Shown here in pieces: positions 22,908-30,511 of a DNA stretch of 30,832 bases. Under the pieces are notes generated by a model. It was not told where the DNA came from. It did no database searches and saw only the letters and a program-made list of their open reading frames with translations. The stretch covers positions 1-30,832 of the forward strand of contig CAZLYC010000014.1 of the NCBI GenBank assembly GCA_964563755.1, written 5' to 3'. Origin of the DNA: JABMQF01 sp964563755 (GTDB taxonomy: Archaea; Nanobdellota; Nanobdellia; Woesearchaeales; UBA11576). The position numbers and the translations under genes were made by a program. Position 1 is the stretch's first letter; every line of letters begins with the position of its first letter.

Positions 22908-23330
22908 TCACTTGAATTTTATTTTGTCTTCCAGCGTGGCAGGTATTTGGTCGCGTTGTTTTGTTGCAGGCACATAGTCTGGCTCTGTTGTGAGTATCTT
23001 CCATGCAGCGACTGCTTTTCTTGCTGCTGGCTCGTTCTTGTTGCCTTGTTCCATGCAGGTGTAGTAGATGTCATTGCAAATGTCCTTTGTTTTCTGTATC
23101 CCTGTGTTGTCTGAATCACTCACTCCATACATGTGTGCTATGTTTTGCTGCATCTGGTTTAGCTGGCGCTCTGTGATTGGTCTTTCTTGAGGTAGTCCTA
23201 CTAATTTTAATGCCTCTTCAAGCGGCATGTAGAAAGCGTCCGCGTTTATCGGGACGTACCTGTCAGGGCTTCTTTGCTCTATCTTAAAGACATTCCTTAA
23301 GAAATTCCTGAATAGTCCTTGATATGTCAT
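22908..23330 (-). CDS. Unknown protein, first gene of a four-gene operon, 140 aa
   Basis: Soluble, no recognised domain. Features are a Tyr/Arg-rich start (MTYQGLFRNFLRNVFKIEQRSPDRYVPI), a conserved-looking MPLEEALKLVGLPQERPITERQLNQM stretch (about 35-60) and CNDIYYTCMEQG near 84-95. GGGGG lies a few bases before the ATG and a TATA (AAATTTTAAATATCC, minus strand) about 25-30 nt upstream of the expected start. The next gene begins five bases after its stop. Confidence 0.7.
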   Translation of the reverse strand: MTYQGLFRNFLRNVFKIEQRSPDRYVPINADAFYMPLEEALKLVGLPQERPITERQLNQMQQNIAHMYGVSDSDNTGIQKTKDICNDIYYTCMEQGNKNEPAARKAVAAWKILTTEPDYVPATKQRDQIPATLEDKIKFK

Positions 23331-23465
23331 TTTGCCCCCGTTTAACGATTGGTTGAACCGGATATTTAAAATTTACCTATTTTTAGCACTAAATAGTAAA
23401 TAATTTATTGATGCTTTGCATACCTATTTATACATGTTTATAGCCGGTTTTGGCGGTGTTGACAG

Positions 23466-23978
23466 ATGATGAAACTATACACTGATGAGAAACAGACAGC
23501 AGCATACCTTAAAAGGCTGGATTCCTGGTCAAAGAAGATACTGTCCTGCTCTGAAGAGGAGCTTGACGGCGACCTATGGGGCTATTCTGTGAGGAATTTT
23601 CCGATAAATAAGGTCGGGCATGTCCTTCTTATGCTTGATGTGAATTTTCTACATTCGAGCCTGGAGATTCCTTCAAAAATATGTTATGATGATTCTATGA
23701 GATTGACTCCTGCTACAGTGAGTTCTGTTATAGATGAGGATTATGAAGAGATATTTGCGAGGCAGATAACTGATTCTATCCTTGAGCTTCGCCTGAAGGA
23801 CAATTCCTGCTGGTACACTGATGCTTACATCGGCGCGTATGGCGACTCTCCTCCGTACATCTTCCTGCCGCATCCTTCATCTCTTAAGGATTTCAAGAGG
23901 TTTCTTCATCATCTGGATGAGAAGCCTAAGAAACTCGAGAAGATTCTGGACAGGTATTACTCGAAGGTTTACAACTGA
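23466..23978 (+). CDS. Unknown protein, 170 aa
   Basis: Soluble, mixed alpha/beta. No known family. Notable are SWSKKILSCSEEELDGDLWGYSVRNFPINKVGHVLLML (about 20-58), a Pro/Tyr-rich DAYIGAYGDSPPYIFLPHPSSL (about 117-138) and a Lys-rich helical end. ATG 23466 and ATG 23469 are adjacent options; GGCGGTG lies eight bases upstream as ribosome site, and a TATA (CTATTTATAC, about 23424-23433) lies ahead. It ends in an eight-T run. Confidence 0.72.
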   Translation: MMKLYTDEKQTAAYLKRLDSWSKKILSCSEEELDGDLWGYSVRNFPINKVGHVLLMLDVNFLHSSLEIPSKICYDDSMRLTPATVSSVIDEDYEEIFARQITDSILELRLKDNSCWYTDAYIGAYGDSPPYIFLPHPSSLKDFKRFLHHLDEKPKKLEKILDRYYSKVYN

Positions 23979-23986
23979 TTTTTTTT
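23979..23986 (+). terminator. T-run terminator after the 170-aa gene
   Basis: Eight consecutive T directly follow the TGA stop and more T-rich sequence continues to 24000. This matches archaeal intrinsic termination, which needs a T tract but little hairpin. Confidence 0.5.
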
Positions 23987-24053
23987 GATTCTTTTCTTTT
24001 TACACAAGATTTTTAAACAGGCGCGCTGCATTGTAATCGAAAAAGGTGATTTT

Positions 24054-24491
24054 ATGTATCATATGCGAGAGTCGGATAAGCATTTCTTCTGGGCGCTGCT
24101 CGGCGGTACTGGAGTTATAATGTTCTGGAAAGGCATCTGGGAAGGCATAGGTTCTTTGCCGATAATCGAGAATGTTTGGGTCAGTCTTTTCGTAGGTCTT
24201 GCTATCCTTACATTTACTGGTCTTGTGTTCAGGGAATTTGACCCTATGGGCGGGCTTGAACAGGGCGCTATGAGAATAATGCATGAACTGCACCATCATC
24301 CTGAGAAGCATAAGTTCAAGATAAGATATTATGATAGCATAAAAAAGAAGGAGATGGAGATAAATGCTATTGATCTTCGCCATCTTGAGAAGAATATGCT
24401 GACTGTGCACGAGAAAGGAAGGGAGATATTCATTCCCATACACCGTGTAAGGTCAGTGCACAAGGATGGAGAAATTGTCTGGAAGCTTTGA
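24054..24491 (+). CDS. Membrane protein with C-terminal DUF504 domain
   Basis: 145 aa. Two transmembrane helices (FFWALLGGTGVIMFW at 11-25, VSLFVGLAILTFTGLVF at 43-59) are followed by HELHHHPEKH (77-86) and a C-terminal DUF504 domain (about 88-145): FKIRYYDSIKKKEMEINA, then IFIPIHRVRSVHKDGEIVWK, the family's IPxHRI..I..DGEVVW ending. Stand-alone DUF504 proteins are small soluble archaeal proteins; here the domain is membrane-tethered. The ATG at 24054 has a near-perfect GGTGAT ribosome site three bases away and TATA AGATTTTTAAACAG (24008-24021) upstream. A T-run (24492-24499) follows. Confidence 0.82.
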   Translation: MYHMRESDKHFFWALLGGTGVIMFWKGIWEGIGSLPIIENVWVSLFVGLAILTFTGLVFREFDPMGGLEQGAMRIMHELHHHPEKHKFKIRYYDSIKKKEMEINAIDLRHLEKNMLTVHEKGREIFIPIHRVRSVHKDGEIVWKL

Positions 24492-24499
24492 TTTTTTTT
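24492..24499 (+). terminator. T-run terminator after the DUF504 gene
   Basis: Eight T follow the TGA stop and a second T-run lies at 24509-24517, between two convergent genes. Confidence 0.5.
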
Positions 24500-24506
24500 A
24501 GAATAA

Positions 24507-25541
24507 TTATTTTTTTGTGTCTTCTATCATCTTCATGAATGCTGCTAATTCGGGGTCGTCATCAATTTCATTTTCTTCTTCTTTTTGAGGTTCTGATAAG
24601 ACTGACTTCGCTATGTACTCGACGTCTATCTTTCCTGTCTTCTCGTCAAATTCTGATGCTGCTTCTGCTGGTTTGCTCTCGTTGTAGTTAGAATCGGTCT
24701 TCGCTTTTTCCTGTACATTTGTGTTGTAATCATTTGCTCCCTGCTTGCGTCCGTTAGATGCGAGCGAATCTAGTTGCTGGTCGTAATTGTCTTTATTTGG
24801 GGTCGTGCTGTAATCATCGCCTTTGAGCTCTCTTGTGAGTTCAGATATCTTGTCAGGGTTCTTGGATATTTTCACTATCTCTTTCTCTATTGCCTTTATC
24901 TGCTCTTCAAGCGCCCTGTTGTTGCTCTGTACCTGCCTGTATTCATGGTTCTTTGACCTAAGGAGCTCTTCAAGCTCTTGCGTCTTCTCTTTTGATTCTG
25001 TCTCTTTTAGCAGTATGTTGTCCAGGTCTTTCTTCAGGCTCTCCATTTGGCCTTTTGCCCGTTCAATCTCTTCTTGTTTCTGCTGTTCAAGCTCTTTTTT
25101 TATCGTGCTTATGTTTGAGTTGTATTCCTTCAAAAGCAATGCTGCCATCTCTCTTTGCTTCTGCTCGTATTTTTGTTTAGCGGAATCTGCTTTTTCCCTG
25201 ATTGCTTTCTTTAGTTCTATCATCCTGTTCTCTGATTCTCGGGGCACTTGTGTCAGTTGCTTGTTGACATTCTCTTTTCTGTTCCTGTAGTCAGAAATCC
25301 TTTCATTCTCTTTTGCAAGGTCTGTCTTGTATCCTTGCATCTCTTTCTGGATATTTTCCAGTTTCTTGGTGAGTTGTTTGTATTCAGAACTTAGCGGCTC
25401 TCGTTTCTTCTTTGCATCTTCAAGTGTCTTGACGCTTTCTTCAAGCGCTCTTTGTGCTTCTTTCAGTTTCAGGAGATTCAGGTCTATGACATCTGTGTCT
25501 ACATCAAAGTCATTTTCAGGACTATCTTTGCCATCTCCCAC
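24507..25541 (-). CDS. Long coiled-coil protein, unknown
   Basis: 344 aa. Residues about 20-235 form a nearly unbroken heptad coiled coil rich in Lys, Glu, Gln and Leu (for example LEESVKTLEDAKKKREPL and TKKLENIQKEMQGYKTDLAKEN). The remainder is low-complexity and disordered (KGDDYSTTPNKDNYDQQ ... SNYNESKP) with an acidic end EENEIDDDPELAAFMKMIED. No ATPase or SMC head is present, so it is not a full SMC protein. Starts at GTG 25541, with GGGGG on the minus strand about 9-10 bases upstream; a TATA (TTTATAAATAAC) stands further out. A structural or tether role is plausible only from shape. Confidence 0.78.
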   Translation of the reverse strand: MGDGKDSPENDFDVDTDVIDLNLLKLKEAQRALEESVKTLEDAKKKREPLSSEYKQLTKKLENIQKEMQGYKTDLAKENERISDYRNRKENVNKQLTQVPRESENRMIELKKAIREKADSAKQKYEQKQREMAALLLKEYNSNISTIKKELEQQKQEEIERAKGQMESLKKDLDNILLKETESKEKTQELEELLRSKNHEYRQVQSNNRALEEQIKAIEKEIVKISKNPDKISELTRELKGDDYSTTPNKDNYDQQLDSLASNGRKQGANDYNTNVQEKAKTDSNYNESKPAEAASEFDEKTGKIDVEYIAKSVLSEPQKEEENEIDDDPELAAFMKMIEDTKK

Positions 25542-25688
25542 TATGCTTCCCCCTAATGATACTACTGTTCAATAGTATAATATAGGTTATTTATAAATGT
25601 TGCCCCTCAAGTCTGTTTTTAAAGGGTTTATGCGGCCTGGCAAGCATATGGCTTATACTCTGTTTGCGCTGCAGTTTTGTGCTTTGAT
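25542..25688. other. Intergenic region with two TATA-like sites
   Basis: Between two minus-strand genes. On the minus strand TTTATAAATAAC (about 25586-25597) and CCTTTAAAAACAG (about 25613-25625) both look like TATA boxes about 28 bp apart. An imperfect dyad (ACTACTGTTCAATAGTA, about 25560-25576) lies closer to the gene. Nothing coding is visible. Confidence 0.3.
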
Positions 25689-26354
25689 TCAGGAGTAATT
25701 CCTGGTCCTGTGCAATCCTGTGTTTGCATACCTGTTGTTTCTCAAGAAATCTGTCAGGAACGCTGCGTTTTGTGTTCCTTTCTTTGCGAGTGTAAGAATC
25801 TCTACTGCTCTAGGACCGTTATGGTCTATCAGTGTCTTGTAATTGACTATGTCTCCTTTGTTCATTCTTCCATCAATCTTGTACCTGGCATCTTTGGAAT
25901 TGAAAGGTATTGTCGCAGAGTCCTTCTGCTCTATCATCCCATTGCCTGTGAAATTATCATATTCTCTTACTGTCCCGTCGTTCTTGTCTTCTGTGATTAG
26001 CCTGTCTTTCTCGTCGTGCATTATCGTCGCGTTAAGCGCCGCGAATGTGCTGTCGTCATACAGTGCGACATCGAAGACAGCCCACATCCCCTTTATGTCA
26101 GGATATGATGCTCTTGCCTGGGGATTGTATTTCCATATCTCCCTGCAAGCCCTAAGCTTCGTGTAATTCCTTATCTCGAAGTCGTCTATGAATATCTCGC
26201 TTCCTCTTGCTGCAGCTACGCAGTTGCTGCTGTCCAGAAATCCGTATTTCTCAGGATACCAGTCGCTTATCTTCCCTGCTGCCCTTGTCTGTATTATCCT
26301 GGATGGCCTTGGCGTCCATAGCTTGGTCAGCTTGTTTTCAAGTGTCTGCTGCAT
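25689..26354 (-). CDS. Unknown soluble protein, 221 aa
   Basis: No signal peptide or membrane helix. N-terminal part is basic (LWTPRPSRIIQTRAAGK), then alternating strand-like stretches (GSEIFIDDFEIRNYTK, WAVFDVALYDDSTFAALNATIM) and a basic C-terminus (FLRNNRYANTGLHRTRNYS). A beta-rich fold is likely; no family recognised. Minus-strand TATA (ACATTTAAAAAG) lies about 25-30 nt upstream of the ATG, so it is transcribed alone, divergent from the secreted protein gene at 26506. Confidence 0.7.
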   Translation of the reverse strand: MQQTLENKLTKLWTPRPSRIIQTRAAGKISDWYPEKYGFLDSSNCVAAARGSEIFIDDFEIRNYTKLRACREIWKYNPQARASYPDIKGMWAVFDVALYDDSTFAALNATIMHDEKDRLITEDKNDGTVREYDNFTGNGMIEQKDSATIPFNSKDARYKIDGRMNKGDIVNYKTLIDHNGPRAVEILTLAKKGTQNAAFLTDFLRNNRYANTGLHRTRNYS

Positions 26355-26505
26355 ATTTCTTCTGTTTTTTAGGGTCTTTTTAAATGTAACGTTTAAAGCG
26401 TTTATTTTACTTTTAATTGATTTATCATTATTTGGTGGTTATTATGTAAAATAAATCAAGATAGTTTTTATATAACTGATTGACCACATTTTACCTGGTG
26501 TTGAT

Positions 26506-27033
26506 ATGATGAAGCTCTACTCTGTGTGTTTCGCAGGACTTGCAGCAGTTTTAGTTCCAACTGTTTCATATTCAAAAGAGCCTGCTTTTGAGGCATCACG
26601 TCCTTTCAGTTCTGAGGACAGCAACATAGAGAGGATACTTGAAGCGCACTGGAACTCTCAGTCTGAGAAAAAGGAGTGTGACTGTAGTTCTACCGATTCA
26701 TGCTCTTACTCTCCGCTTGTTGTAGAGACGCACTTAAAGAAGAAGCCTTCGCACAAGATACGCTACGAGATAAACGTGCGTGCGGAGTGCCTTCCTGGCG
26801 GGAATTTCTACACGCTCCAGATAAAGAGGATCAATGGCAATGGTGAGGAAGTGTTTGAGGACGCTGGTCTTGACGCTTCGCTTGGTGATTCATTGTTCTC
26901 GACAGTTCCTGACACTTACAGAATACATGGGAAGACGCAGAACATGAACGAGGCTGGGAAGAAGAAATTGAAAAGCGTGAATGCAGATTATTCTGCTCTC
27001 ATAAAAGAAGTATCTGGTATGTTAAAGAAATAA
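26506..27033 (+). CDS. Small secreted cysteine-containing protein, unknown
   Basis: 175 aa. An N-terminal signal sequence (MMKLYSVCFAGLAAVLVPTVSYS) is probably cleaved after residue 22-24. The mature part has a Cys cluster KECDCSSTDSCS (about 57-68) plus Cys near 94, and ends in a Lys-rich helix. It may be disulfide-stabilised outside the cell. No known family. TATA GTTTTTATATAAC (about 26464-26476) lies upstream and a GGTG site precedes the ATG pair at 26506/26509. Confidence 0.75.
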   Translation: MMKLYSVCFAGLAAVLVPTVSYSKEPAFEASRPFSSEDSNIERILEAHWNSQSEKKECDCSSTDSCSYSPLVVETHLKKKPSHKIRYEINVRAECLPGGNFYTLQIKRINGNGEEVFEDAGLDASLGDSLFSTVPDTYRIHGKTQNMNEAGKKKLKSVNADYSALIKEVSGMLKK

Positions 27034-27046
27034 ATAATAAAATATT

Positions 27047-27439
27047 TTAGAATTTCACTTCAGTCGTGCCGAGAACAGCAGGGTTCTTCGTCTTTATGTA
27101 CTTGCCGACTTCCTCGAAGATGACTATCATCTTGTCATTCACGTCATTCTCGTTGTCTAAGGAAGACTCTATCTTCGGCGGCTTGTTCTGCGCAACATAG
27201 TACTTCTGTTCTTTATACATCTCTTCTGCTATGCCTTTCGCCTTTGTGACGAACTTGTTGAGCATCCTTTCAGGCTTGTCGAGCCTTACCCTCTTCTCGA
27301 ACGTTATCTTCTTTCCGTTCGCGTCGACTGTTATGTCGAAATAGACATATCCTTCTTTGAGGTCCTGGATTATGTCCCCAGAATTCAACTTTCTCTTGAC
27401 TTCAAGCATATTGATCTTGAGCATTTCAGCATCTGCCAC
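27047..27439 (-). CDS. Unknown soluble protein, 130 aa
   Basis: Lys-rich alpha/beta protein with a beta-hairpin-like GYVYFDITVDANGKKITFEKRVRL (about 30-53) followed by helices. No known family. It starts at GTG 27439: a perfect AGGAGGTG ribosome site (minus strand, 27447-27454) lies seven bases upstream. A minus-strand TATA (CCTTTTTAAACAAGG, about 27476-27490) makes it an independent unit downstream of the tagged array. Confidence 0.7.
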   Translation of the reverse strand: MADAEMLKINMLEVKRKLNSGDIIQDLKEGYVYFDITVDANGKKITFEKRVRLDKPERMLNKFVTKAKGIAEEMYKEQKYYVAQNKPPKIESSLDNENDVNDKMIVIFEEVGKYIKTKNPAVLGTTEVKF

Positions 27440-27446
27440 TGTTATG

Positions 27447-27454
27447 CACCTCCT
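27447..27454 (-). promoter_or_regulatory. Full Shine-Dalgarno fixing a GTG start
   Basis: AGGAGGTG on the minus strand is the most complete ribosome site in the window, seven bases before GTG at 27439, and supports that start. Confidence 0.7.
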
Positions 27455-27510
27455 AGTATGGTAGAACTAGCTGTCCTTGTTTAAAAAGGTTTTTGTTTAT
27501 GCTGGCAGTA

Positions 27511-28146
27511 TCACTGGCGGCGTCTTTTGATTTCTTCTTCTGTGCCGTCTGGGTGTATGTATATCACTGTGTTGTTTCTTCGCATTTCTTCGCGGATCTC
27601 TTGCAGCATCTCTTTGTTTGTAGCTTTGAATGTCGAGTCGTTTGCGTCTATGCCGCAATGGGATTTTATGTTCCCAGTTACACTGAAAGTAGCGTGTTCT
27701 GCTTGTACTCCTAATTGATATCCCACATCGCCTTTTATTGCGACTTCTATGTTGTTTTCTTTTGTTCCTCTGAGCTGGTAGCCTATGCGGTTCATATCTT
27801 GTAGTGCTGTCGTATCTAGTTTGAAGTTGTTGTGTCCTGCTTCGTAGCTGTTTTGGATGAGTTTGGTGATTAGAAGTCCTATCTTGCCTTGATATTCCTT
27901 GATGTTTTCGTATTTGACCGTTGCCTGTAGGAGTGCATTGATTTGTTCTGGTGTGAGTACATCATTTATGCACTTTGGCTGTTCATACGAGTAATCTTTA
28001 GTCCACTGTCCATATCTTTTAAGCAGTTCTGCAAAATCTATTGCGTCAGCTACATCTATCTTCTTTTCTTCCTCTGCCTTCGCTGGCTTGTATCCTGCTA
28101 GGAGTTCTTCTATTCCTTTTGGTTTTTGGATTTGTGCTGTGAGCAT
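27511..28146 (-). CDS. Tagged GXGXG-like beta-helix protein, array member 1
   Basis: 211 aa. Tag IQKPKGIEELLAGYKP (6-21) followed by AKAEEEKKIDVA. A helical domain (about 60-108) has LTPEQINALLQATVKYE and LITKLIQNSYEAGHNNFKL. Then comes a beta-helix of about 20-residue turns (135-175): IKGDVGYQLGVQAEHATF then SVTGNIKSHCGIDANDSTF, the G.hG..hG.......h style of GXGXG domains (FwdC, glutamate synthase C-terminus). The tail TNKEMLQEIREE ... NTVIYIHPDGTEEE (176-204) also occurs in two neighbours. Last gene of the array, seven bases after the preceding stop. No enzyme motif or signal peptide. Confidence 0.82.
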   Translation of the reverse strand: MLTAQIQKPKGIEELLAGYKPAKAEEEKKIDVADAIDFAELLKRYGQWTKDYSYEQPKCINDVLTPEQINALLQATVKYENIKEYQGKIGLLITKLIQNSYEAGHNNFKLDTTALQDMNRIGYQLRGTKENNIEVAIKGDVGYQLGVQAEHATFSVTGNIKSHCGIDANDSTFKATNKEMLQEIREEMRRNNTVIYIHPDGTEEEIKRRRQ

Positions 28147-28153
28147 TGTGTTT

Positions 28154-28933
28154 TTATTTGTGTTTTTTTCTGTTTTTTAAACTGTAGATTATACGTTTTA
28201 TTGGAGAACCACTCGCTATTTTTTCTGTGCCGTCTGGTTTTATGTATATTATCAGGTTACGCCCATACCTCCATCGAGAATTAATCACCGTTTCTAAAGC
28301 AAATTGGTTCGGTGTCTTGATTACTAAGTTTTCACTTACTGTTGCCGTATGTGATGTTGATGAAACCTCGAAGATTTTTCCTGTTACGTTAAATGTTGAG
28401 TTTTTTGCAAAAGCTGCTAAAGATCCTATTGCATCTCCTTTGATATTGAATATTGCGTTTTCTGCGTAGTTTCCACACCAAATTCCTACAGTTCCTTCTA
28501 TTGTTAGTTCTAGTGGTCTGTTTTTTTCCCCTTTTAGTTCATATCCTACGCCTCGCATTGCCATTCTTCCAATTCCACATGCAGGTATTTCTAGTTTAAA
28601 TTTGTTGTATCCTGCGTCGTAGCTGTTCTGTATTATTCTTGATATGACTATTCCGGTTCTGTCTTCATATGTTTCTTGGTTCTTGTATAGGATTGTTGTT
28701 GTTTGCATGAACGCGCTTATTTGTTCTGGTGTGAGTATATCCTCTGGTAGGGGTTTGTTATATTGCCATGTTGAGTCAGGTAGGTCTAGACATTTTTTGT
28801 ATTTTATCGTCAGTTCTGTAAAATCTACATGATTAACTAATTCTATCTTCTTTTCAGTATCTGTTTTCTGCGGCTTGTAGTCTTTCAGCAGTTCGTCGAG
28901 GCCTTTCGGTTTTTGGATTTCAGCGACTTTCAT
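28154..28933 (-). CDS. Tagged GXGXG-like beta-helix protein, array member 2
   Basis: 259 aa. Tag IQKPKGLDELLKDYKP (6-21) and TEKKIELV. Helical domain with LTPEQISAFMQTTT and ISRIIQNSYDAGYNKFKL (67-114). Beta-helix turns LTIEGTVGIWCGNYAENAIF / NIKGDAIGSLAAFAKNSTF / NVTGKIFEVSSTS (about 143-195). Shared tail TPNQFALETVINSR ... NLIIYIKPDGTEK (207-238), then a basic extension not found in the others (RIIYSLKNRKKHK). Its start overlaps the upstream gene by 14 bp. The same modules in different neighbours argue for repeated tandem duplication. Confidence 0.82.
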   Translation of the reverse strand: MKVAEIQKPKGLDELLKDYKPQKTDTEKKIELVNHVDFTELTIKYKKCLDLPDSTWQYNKPLPEDILTPEQISAFMQTTTILYKNQETYEDRTGIVISRIIQNSYDAGYNKFKLEIPACGIGRMAMRGVGYELKGEKNRPLELTIEGTVGIWCGNYAENAIFNIKGDAIGSLAAFAKNSTFNVTGKIFEVSSTSHTATVSENLVIKTPNQFALETVINSRWRYGRNLIIYIKPDGTEKIASGSPIKRIIYSLKNRKKHK

Positions 28934-29729
28934 ATTGGTCTCTCTTGATTTCTTCTGTTCCGTCTGGTTGTATGAATATTATGGTGTTTCCTTCTTCGAC
29001 GTCTTCGAGCATGGTGTCTAGTGTCTCTTGGTTTGGTGTCTTGAATATGCACTCCTGCGCTGCGCCGATTGTGCTTCTTGCTTGGTTTCCGCCGCAGTCT
29101 TTTCCTATGCTGCCGTACACTGTGAATGTTGTGTTCTCTGCGTCCTCTCCTAGGTTGTTGCCTGCGTCGCCTCTTATTGTTATGTCGCACCCGTATGACA
29201 TTATAGCGAATTCTTTGTTGACGTTGCCGTCTACCTCTATGTTGCAGTTCTGCATGCCAAGTCCTGAGAATGTTCCGATATCTCCTTTGATTTTGACATT
29301 TAGTGGCCTTTCTTCATATCCTTCTGCGTGGCTCAGGAAGTATTCCAGTGCTCCCGTGTCTGTTTTGTCTATCGTGAAATTGTTGTTTCCTTTGTTGTAG
29401 CTGTTCTGTATTAGTCTTGTAATGTAAGTGCCTGTAAGTTTCTGGTATGCGCTGTGCTGTTCGTATTGTGTTGTTGTTTTGAGGAATTGGTCTATTTCTT
29501 TTGGCTTCAGCACGTCTTTTACTGCTATCTCTAGCGCATGTTCGATGTCATCGTATGAGCAGTCGCTTCCTTTCTTCTCTATCCTGTCGAGGAATCCTTT
29601 GTATTTCCTTAGGGTTTCTATCAGTGTGCTGCTTGCTGTCTCAGGCGCTTTCACTTCGTCTATCTTCGCCGGCTTGTAGTCTTTCAATAGGTCGTTGAGG
29701 CCTTTTGGTTTCTGGATTTCGGTTATCAT
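28920..29729 (-). CDS. Tagged GXGXG-like beta-helix protein, array member 3
   Basis: 269 aa. Tag IQKPKGLNDLLKDYKP (5-20), but the following EEKKI extension is replaced by AKIDEVKAPE. Helical domain with LKPKEIDQFLKTTTQYE and ITRLIQNSYNKGNNNFTI. The clearest and longest beta-helix (about 144-222): VKIKGDIGTFSGLGMQNCNI / EVDGNVNKEFAIMSYGCDI / TIRGDAGNNLGEDAENTTF / TVYGSIGKDCGGNQARST, four turns. Tail TPNQETLDTMLED ... NTIIFIQPDGTEE (231-260). Translationally coupled to the LRR gene upstream (ATGA overlap, 29726-29729). Confidence 0.83.
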   Translation of the reverse strand: MITEIQKPKGLNDLLKDYKPAKIDEVKAPETASSTLIETLRKYKGFLDRIEKKGSDCSYDDIEHALEIAVKDVLKPKEIDQFLKTTTQYEQHSAYQKLTGTYITRLIQNSYNKGNNNFTIDKTDTGALEYFLSHAEGYEERPLNVKIKGDIGTFSGLGMQNCNIEVDGNVNKEFAIMSYGCDITIRGDAGNNLGEDAENTTFTVYGSIGKDCGGNQARSTIGAAQECIFKTPNQETLDTMLEDVEEGNTIIFIQPDGTEEIKRDQYESR

Positions 29730-30511
29730 TTTCTTGTTATGCGTACGTTATCGTTGCTTATGATGCGTTTTATTTGTGTTAGTGTTTTTGGTATTATAAG
29801 CTGTGTTAGTGGGTTGTTTTCGCAGTGTAGGTATTGTAGTTGTGTTAGTGTTGGTGGTATTATAAGCTGTGTTAGATGGTTGTTGTAGCAGTAAAGTCTT
29901 GTTAGTTGTGTTAGTGTGTCGGGTATTTGTAGTGTTGTTAGATGGTTGTTGTCGCAGTGGAGGTATTGTAGTTGTGTTAGTGTTGGTGGTATTTCGAGTT
30001 TTGTTAGTGCGTTGCTGCGGCAGTAGATTTCTTTTAGTTGTGTTAGTGTGTCGGGTATTTGTAGATCTGTTAAACTATTGTATTCGCAGGAGAGTTTTGT
30101 TAGTTGTGTTAGTGTGTCTGGTATGTAGAGTTTTTTTAAATTGCTACAGCTGCAGTTGAGTTCCTTCAATTCTGTTAGCGTTTCGGGTATTTCCAGTGAT
30201 TTATCTGGTGTTTCGATTATGCGACACGCGATGTCTATTTTTGTCATTGACCCGTTTTCTGTTTTCAGGTGTTGTCCAAAAAAGAGTCTGTACAAGAAGC
30301 TTTTTCTTTTCAGCATCTCTGCTGGTTTAATATCATATTGTAGGCATAGTTCTAATAGTGACTTGTAGTCTCTTGTGAGCATATTGTGTTCTTCGAGCTG
30401 TGTGTACATTCCTTCGGCTACTTCTATCTTCTTTTCTTCCTCATGCTTTTCTGGCTTGTAGTCTTTCAGCAGTTCGTCGAGTCCTTTTGGTTTCTGGATT
30501 TGTGTTATCAT
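29726..30511 (-). CDS. Tagged leucine-rich-repeat protein, array member 4
   Basis: 261 aa. The N-terminal tag IQKPKGLDELLKDYKP (5-20) plus EEEKKIEVA is nearly identical to those of the beta-helix members, but the rest is different: a helical linker (about 35-100) then six 22-residue LRRs plus a terminal half repeat (107-250) of the form IPxTLTQLxxLxCxxNxLTxL. The Cys in the LxC position recalls IpaH/YopM-type LRRs. It ends NDNVRITRK. No signal peptide or membrane helix. Stop and start overlaps of four bases (ATGA) on both sides show coupled translation with neighbours. LRRs usually mediate protein binding; the partner is unknown. Confidence 0.9.
   Translation of the reverse strand: MITQIQKPKGLDELLKDYKPEKHEEEKKIEVAEGMYTQLEEHNMLTRDYKSLLELCLQYDIKPAEMLKRKSFLYRLFFGQHLKTENGSMTKIDIACRIIETPDKSLEIPETLTELKELNCSCSNLKKLYIPDTLTQLTKLSCEYNSLTDLQIPDTLTQLKEIYCRSNALTKLEIPPTLTQLQYLHCDNNHLTTLQIPDTLTQLTRLYCYNNHLTQLIIPPTLTQLQYLHCENNPLTQLIIPKTLTQIKRIISNDNVRITRK
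29762..30193 (-). repeat. 66-bp LRR-coding DNA repeats in array member 4
   Basis: Six full copies and a partial one of a 66-bp coding unit, recognisable on the plus strand as GTTGTGTTAGTGT blocks. The coding strand is strikingly A/C-rich (CTA ACA CAA-type codons). A plain protein-coding tandem repeat, not CRISPR. Confidence 0.85.
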
